Origin: Emydura subglobosa
Lineage: Eukaryota; Chordata; Testudines; Chelidae
Assembly: GCA_007922225.1 (NCBI GenBank)
Contig: ML680055.1
Span: forward strand, 4,589,655 to 4,653,654
DNA length: 64,000 nt
Reading direction: 5' to 3'
A program made the translations under genes and the position numbers. Of the stretch, positions 63,001 through 64,000 are shown one piece after another. The notes under the pieces were generated by a model. It made no database searches, was not told the DNA's origin, and saw only the letters and a program-made list of their open reading frames with translations. Numbering within the stretch: the first letter of the stretch is position 1; each line of letters opens with the position of its first letter.

Positions 63001-64000
63001 CCAATGGCTCTTTAATTTTCTTAAGGGCTTGTCTATGCAGGCAATGATTCCTGAATATCGATTCCTGATAAACTCCCTGTCTGCTTGATACATGGAGTTA
63101 ATTCGGAATAGTTAATCCGCTTGAAATTCACATCCTACTTTAGTCCAGATTAAGTTTCATGTCTAGGCACACCCTTACTTTTTTGCCTCTGCTTTTACAA
63201 ACCGGGGCTCCCCGTCCATACTTGCTTACCTCATTTCTATAGCAACATTTCATCCATAATTAACAGTCCATTATTTTGGGGGCTCCCCTTAAAGCGATGC
63301 CCCCTCTAATTTGGTGATGGGCACACACATAGGAGGCTTCTAGACTGAAGGGGCTCAATTCTCCGTTGCCCTGCCCCGTAGGGCGTCCTTTACACCTTGT
63401 GCCAAGCAAGTGCAAAACGCTGCCGTTCTGAACAAGTGACGTTCCGCACCTGCTGTGCCGCGGCATCTGTGACTGCACCCGGCCGGGTTAACAGTGAGCC
63501 AGGCTCCGAGGTGACCCAGCTGTCTCTCTGCCCCCACAGCTCTGCAGGACGCTTTCAATGCACTCAGCAAAATCAGCGGAGACAAGATGGAGGTGAGCAG
63601 CCTGCCCTTGGCTCTGGAAGCCATGGGGATCCATTTAACCCCCGAGGAGCTGCAAGAAGCCCTGACGTCCAGCCCTGCGGATGGTAAGCGTCTCCAGGGT
63701 TTGTCTCTTGGGGTTTGGCAGAGCAGCTACGTGGTTCCTGGCTGTGTGTGAGTATGGGGTGGAGGACGTGGGATCCTCTCAGATCCTGAGATGCCCAGAG
63801 GGAGAGCTGGAAGTGCATCCTCTCGAGTTTGCTGGGGACCGGCTGGTATCGATGTGCTGCTCAGAAGGGATGTGGGAGGCTTTGGGGTCCTCGTGGCAGG
63901 GATCTGCAGCTGGGACAGCTGTTGCACGGGATGCTCGTGGCAGGGGTGGAGGGCTGCAGGCAGGATCTGCAGCACGGAGAGGGGTTAGGTCTGGACCTTA
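32925..64000 (+). CDS. EFCAB13: EFCAB13/EFCAB3-like gene model, multi-EF-hand protein (partial at both ends)
   Basis: Twenty-five exons join in one frame from 32925 to 63683 and the gene runs on past the window. The order is two N-terminal exons, EF modules 1 and 2, two linker exons, modules 3-10, and the first exon of module 11. Identity rests on the N-terminal LNNLYMHLYEEV, the NDLLLTLHTLGI and VVDIDG segments, which match my recollection of EFCAB13, and on the position directly after ITGB3 on the same strand, as in human. In many mammals EFCAB13 and EFCAB3 are reported as one long EFCAB3-like gene that was broken by an inversion in the ape lineage. The length of the array here fits the unbroken form. 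Molecular function is poorly known. No signal peptide or membrane segment is visible, so it is probably intracellular. Confidence 0.88.
33686..33771 (+). CDS. EFCAB13: EFCAB13-like N-terminal helix exon
   Basis: An 86-nt exon between ttgatag and gtaacc. It encodes RSKVLNNLYMHLYEEVGEDE and AWAVQRAE. The NLYMxLYxEV pattern is the best match to the human EFCAB13 N-terminal region as I remember it. The phase agrees on both sides. Confidence 0.8.
34190..34400 (+). repeat. MIR-like SINE copy, well preserved
   Basis: Has aggaggcctgggttctattc, tgctgggtgacttgagcaag, cctcagtttccccatttgta and tgtaaagcacttggagctca in the MIR order. Confidence 0.65.
34440..34570 (+). repeat. CR1 LINE 3' remnant
   Basis: Shows ggtagacggacctcgggtct and gactcagtctggccattcct, the CR1 3' terminus in the forward direction. 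Confidence 0.6.
35504..35647 (+). CDS. EFCAB13: EF module 1, first exon (144 nt)
   Basis: Encodes LPKAFFIFSALRKGRINVND, then LLLTLHTLGILVTSTEMR and KALKVVDID. It has the helix-loop-helix hydrophobic pattern, with the first EF loop degenerate. The exon ends inside the second loop, which is completed by the next exon. Confidence 0.9.
35736..35807 (+). CDS. EFCAB13: EF module 1, second exon (72 nt), near-canonical calcium loop
   Basis: Encodes NGSLSFTDFLAVLNETSPFA and QTE. Joined to the previous exon the loop is DIDGNGSLSFTD, with Asp, Asp, Asn at positions 1, 3, 5, Gly at 6, Leu at 8 and Asp at 12. This is one of only two loops in the array with this set. The intron before it is just 88 bp. 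Confidence 0.9.
36828..36971 (+). CDS. EFCAB13: EF module 2, first exon (144 nt)
   Basis: Encodes AFQNTYQAFSKMRKGMIAVD, DLQPTLVSMGVALSVET and LQEALTHVPVN. The acceptor is ctgcag and the donor gtgagt. The start of the second loop is PVN, lacking the first-position aspartate. Confidence 0.9.
37628..37699 (+). CDS. EFCAB13: EF module 2, second exon (72 nt)
   Basis: Encodes KDGQLNVSDFLMAVSDLEHH and YEDV. The completed loop PVNKDGQLNVSD keeps Gly6 and Asp12 but has Pro at position 1, so strong calcium binding is unlikely. Confidence 0.9.
38200..38590 (-). repeat. CR1 LINE remnant
   Basis: Includes gggaccacctagtctgacct, aggtgaaaaacccccagggt and aattccttcccaaccgcaaa, characteristic of reverse-oriented CR1 in reptiles. 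Confidence 0.65.
39625..40044 (+). CDS. EFCAB13: Linker exon 1 (420 nt), basic disordered region
   Basis: Encodes about 140 residues starting ESLDLYDTLKPMKPRREFD and ending EQIQKSRQSAGAWG. It is rich in Lys, Arg and Ser, with clusters such as VRRRTRL and TTKRRSTQRRPP. The last third is acidic and helical in pattern (EEDLKESLEDVESLF). It has no EF-hand and interrupts the array between modules 2 and 3. The frame continues on both sides. Confidence 0.85.
40876..40941 (+). CDS. EFCAB13: Linker exon 2 (66 nt)
   Basis: Encodes PAGTKAPERASARGQYGSDY and E between ttctgcag and gtaaat. It is phase 1 at both ends, so the frame is maintained whether it is included or skipped. The small size and low complexity make it a plausible alternative exon. 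Confidence 0.7.
41085..41280 (+). repeat. MIR-like SINE copy
   Basis: Has agcactggactgggacttgg, ctattcccagctctgccact, ggcctgctgggtgacctggg and gtgctttgagatcagctgag. Confidence 0.65.
41470..41670 (+). repeat. L2-like LINE tail
   Basis: Contains gggactagcccgaggtcaag, a degenerate form of the gacttgcccaaggtcac motif, with the expected flanks. Confidence 0.4.
41760..41945. repeat. Short element with inverted termini
   Basis: The left end gcgtgcgtctgcgctgcagg pairs with the right end tttgccgtgtagacgcagcc in inverse orientation. No coding content. Confidence 0.35.
42895..43075 (+). repeat. L2-like LINE tail
   Basis: Reads ccattgtacaggtgaggaac, tggggcacagagagactagg and gaattgaactggggtcccc. Confidence 0.55.
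43950..44410. repeat. Long imperfect inverted-repeat (foldback) element
   Basis: The inner arms ccagtgcctcctgggagttg (44060s) and the complement of the 44240-44270 stretch (cagtgcctcgcggcagctgt) pair through tagttc. Outside them, AT-rich arms (tttcatccaaacccaaaata and the complement of the 44298-44320 stretch) also pair. It looks like a non-autonomous DNA transposon. Confidence 0.5.
44510..44653 (+). CDS. EFCAB13: EF module 3, first exon (144 nt)
   Basis: Encodes ALQDAFEIVSKIKADYIEV, GELHSTLDTMGIPLADEEF and QEALQKVKLE. It shares the ALQDAF start with modules 8 and 11. It follows a 3.6-kb intron. Confidence 0.92.
44785..44880. repeat. Short inverted-repeat element (gattctcatctcag type)
   Basis: Has ctggattcttatctcagtta at one end and gagagcaggactggccccct at the other, with gagttactcc in the middle. 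The same family appears at 45738, 48120, 48419, 52345 and 59743. Confidence 0.45.
45195..45420. repeat. Small DNA-transposon-like element (cttgtctacat start)
   Basis: Begins aaggccttgtctacatgaga and carries repeated ttaaatcggtttag / aaactgattcagacaggttt pieces, an internal palindromic pattern. Confidence 0.45.
45949..46020 (+). CDS. EFCAB13: EF module 3, second exon (72 nt)
   Basis: Encodes KDGTVNFSHFMIALANTRHF and SEFS. The loop KLEKDGTVNFSH lacks acidic residues at positions 1 and 12, so it is non-canonical. Confidence 0.92.
46640..46745 (+). repeat. Interspersed repeat fragment (gcgctgtacaaacac type)
   Basis: Contains actgcgctaggcgctgtaca, aacacaaacaaagaaatgc and ctagagtttgcaatctacg, a recurrent reptile repeat segment. 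Related pieces occur near 2065 and 40600. Confidence 0.45.
47091..47234 (+). CDS. EFCAB13: EF module 4, first exon (144 nt)
   Basis: Encodes VLKDAIDAISKIEGDKVAAS, DLLSCVKNMGIHLSDREF and QEALKLVSVD. This copy is close to the array consensus. Confidence 0.92.
47792..47863 (+). CDS. EFCAB13: EF module 4, second exon (72 nt)
   Basis: Encodes ANRKVYIKDFIQGLTKSPRF and SELL. The loop SVDANRKVYIKD has lost the position-6 glycine (Arg) and the position-1 aspartate. Confidence 0.92.
48120..48245. repeat. Short inverted-repeat element
   Basis: The left end ggccagattgtcatctggtg mirrors the right end gatttacatctggcctctgg. Confidence 0.45.
48419..48515. repeat. Short inverted-repeat element (aattctgctctcag type)
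   Basis: The left end cccaattctgctctcagtca pairs with the complement of the right end (gggctcgattctgatttcac). About 97 bp in length, no coding capacity. Confidence 0.5.
49335..49478 (+). CDS. EFCAB13: EF module 5, first exon (144 nt)
   Basis: Encodes VAQDTIKAMSRIRGDLVDVQ, DLERILTNMGVHLSKAEF and QEMLTSATVD. The splice sites are tgcag and gtgagc. Confidence 0.92.
50047..50118 (+). CDS. EFCAB13: EF module 5, second exon (72 nt)
   Basis: Encodes KDGRVKLEQFMTLVSKMQRF and SELG. The loop TVDKDGRVKLEQ keeps Asp3, Asp5 and Gly6 but has Thr1 and Gln12. Confidence 0.92.
50305..50460 (+). repeat. MIR-like fragment
   Basis: Has catctgggttctattcccag, ctctgccactgacctgctgt and gtgcctcagtttcccctcc. Confidence 0.55.
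50780..50995 (+). repeat. SINE-like copy with tRNA-type head
   Basis: Starts atggttcagtggttagggcc, followed by gacttcctgtgtgcccttgg and tgggtggtgctcaggcactg. Confidence 0.5.
51371..51514 (+). CDS. EFCAB13: EF module 6, first exon (144 nt)
   Basis: Encodes ALNKAIEAFGQIKEDKVKIS, ELASCLHSMGVQLTKEEL and ETATQSLSVS. Its last codon before the donor is Ser where most copies have Asp at loop position 3. Confidence 0.92.
52197..52268 (+). CDS. EFCAB13: EF module 6, second exon (72 nt)
   Basis: Encodes KDGTVDIKELMSALTGTRRF and SNFV. The loop SVSKDGTVDIKE is one of two here with the classical Glu at position 12, but positions 1 and 3 are Ser. Confidence 0.92.
52709..52792. repeat. Short element with inverted ends
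   Basis: catgtctgcactgcagtcgt at the left pairs imperfectly with the complement of ggattgcagcacagacaccc at the right. Confidence 0.35.
53590..53733 (+). CDS. EFCAB13: EF module 7, first exon (144 nt)
   Basis: Encodes AVQEALRAVQHIKEDDIEVS, RLATSLSTLGLRLANEVI and GQVLKSARVD. The usual MG of the inter-helix turn is LG in this copy. Confidence 0.92.
53790..54030 (+). repeat. L2-like LINE tail
   Basis: Contains ccagttttacaggcgagggc, ggaacccgggagtcctgact and ctaaccactgcactacgctc. Confidence 0.5.
55968..56039 (+). CDS. EFCAB13: EF module 7, second exon (72 nt)
   Basis: Encodes EAGRVKFTDFMRALSRSQHF and TPSS. The loop RVDEAGRVKFTD has Arg1 and Ala5. It lies after a 2.2-kb intron, the longest within any module here. 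Confidence 0.92.
56425..56490 (-). repeat. CR1 LINE fragment
   Basis: cattcaggccagaagggact followed by gtctaatcgaacctcctgcc is a reverse-oriented CR1 piece. Confidence 0.5.
56607..56750 (+). CDS. EFCAB13: EF module 8, first exon (144 nt)
   Basis: Encodes ALQDAFSIISTLEGEKIGVE, DLRAVLNNLNVSLSGKEF and SEALKLCDVD. The turn MG is replaced by LN. It supplies Asp1 and Asp3 of the following loop. Confidence 0.92.
57194..57265 (+). CDS. EFCAB13: EF module 8, second exon (72 nt), near-canonical calcium loop
   Basis: Encodes ASGKVNLKDFIRGVTSTRRF and AESV. The loop DVDASGKVNLKD has Asp1, Asp3, Ser5, Gly6, Val8 and Asp12. With module 1 it is the best candidate for a working ion site. Confidence 0.92.
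58421..58564 (+). CDS. EFCAB13: EF module 9, first exon (144 nt)
   Basis: Encodes ELQLTCLAISKLKDDHFDLH, DLESILSNMGLQLAKETL and KEVMKTASVD. The splice sites are tccgcag and gtgagc. Confidence 0.92.
58825..58985 (-). repeat. CR1 LINE fragment
   Basis: gatcatctagtctgatctcc and gaatttcatccactgactcc match the pattern of reverse-oriented CR1. Confidence 0.55.
59605..59676 (+). CDS. EFCAB13: EF module 9, second exon (72 nt)
   Basis: Encodes DNGKVNFREFITVLTQLPHF and PETT. The loop SVDDNGKVNFRE has Asp3, Asn5, Gly6 and Glu12 but Ser at position 1, making it the third-best loop. Confidence 0.92.
60413..60556 (+). CDS. EFCAB13: EF module 10, first exon (144 nt)
   Basis: Encodes VLKDTFDAMSNIKEDNIHVD, ALDSTLASMGILLTEEEL and RELLESLTIA. 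Its loop start (TIA) lacks any acidic ligand. Confidence 0.92.
60780..60970 (+). repeat. L2-like LINE tail
   Basis: Reads ctagagcgctttacaaggga, ctacagatgggaaaactgtg and gcgctggatccactaggcc in L2 order. Confidence 0.55.
61601..61672 (+). CDS. EFCAB13: EF module 10, second exon (72 nt)
   Basis: Encodes EDETVNFKDVMMYMTGTRRF and TEFE. The loop TIAEDETVNFKD has lost Gly6 (Glu) and both early aspartates. Confidence 0.92.
62720..62950 (-). repeat. CR1 LINE 3' remnant
   Basis: gccaatggtccatctagccc and tgtgtcctgtctctggcagg are the complement of the CR1 3' end. A purine-rich tract (gggaagggagggaaagaaaa) lies just upstream near 62310. Confidence 0.6.
63025..63180. repeat. Small DNA-transposon-like element
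   Basis: Starts agggcttgtctatgcaggca and ends atgtctaggcacaccctta. The interior resembles the copy at 2480-2605. Confidence 0.45.
63540..63683 (+). CDS. EFCAB13: EF module 11, first exon (144 nt)
   Basis: Encodes ALQDAFNALSKISGDKMEVS, SLPLALEAMGIHLTPEEL and QEALTSSPAD. It is the last exon in the window. Its 72-nt partner should lie within a few kb downstream. The donor is gtaagc. Confidence 0.92.
63684..64000. other. EFCAB13: Start of the intron after the module 11 first exon
   Basis: Follows the gtaagc donor and runs out of the window. Nothing recognisable is present. Confidence 0.7.

Larger units (their letters stand above)
44654..63539. other. EFCAB13: EFCAB13-like introns between modules 3 and 11
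   Basis: Sixteen introns of 0.44-2.2 kb separate the array exons. They contain short inverted-repeat elements of the aattctgctctca type, CR1 remnants and L2/MIR-like tails. Every intron interrupts the frame after the first base of a codon. No other coding signal was recognised. Confidence 0.8.

Overview
The window is vertebrate nuclear DNA. It holds two multi-exon genes on the + strand with large introns and old interspersed repeats. CR1 LINE remnants, MIR/CORE-SINE-like copies, L2-like tails and small inverted-repeat DNA elements, together with the protein divergence from human, suggest a non-avian sauropsid, most likely a turtle or crocodilian. This is inferred from repeat style; I could not run a search.

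Region 1 (1-21169, with 3' UTR to about 23.7 or 24.7 kb): the integrin beta-3 gene, ITGB3. Thirteen coding exons are present, equivalent to human exons 3-15 (4102-21169). They join in one frame to give 733 codons plus a stop, the same length as human mature beta-3 from residue 30 to the end. The signal-peptide exon and the first PSI exon must lie upstream of base 1. The protein keeps the metal-site residues of the beta-I domain, the EGF modules, the transmembrane helix and both NPxY-type tail motifs. It differs from human in the specificity-determining loop, one MIDAS-loop residue, one glycosylation site and the extreme C-terminus.

Region 2 (about 24.7-32.9 kb): the interval between the genes, with repeats and three weak candidate 5' exons (26759, 29777, 30641). 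No promoter is recognised.

Region 3 (32925 to beyond 64000): a long gene of the EFCAB13/EFCAB3 (EFCAB3-like) family, in the position EFCAB13 has next to ITGB3 in human. Twenty-five well-supported exons are visible. The core is an array of two-exon modules, one exon of exactly 144 nt and one of exactly 72 nt, all in phase 1. Each module encodes 72 residues with a degenerate first EF-hand and a second EF-hand that is split by the intron. Ten complete modules and the first half of an eleventh are present, interrupted once (after module 2) by a 486-nt basic linker in two exons. Only modules 1 and 8 keep a near-canonical calcium loop, so most of the array looks structural rather than calcium-binding.

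The rest is intron and repeat. No RNA gene, CRISPR array, retrovirus or additional protein gene could be supported. The long open frames on the minus strand overlap real + strand exons or GC-rich intron and are shadows.
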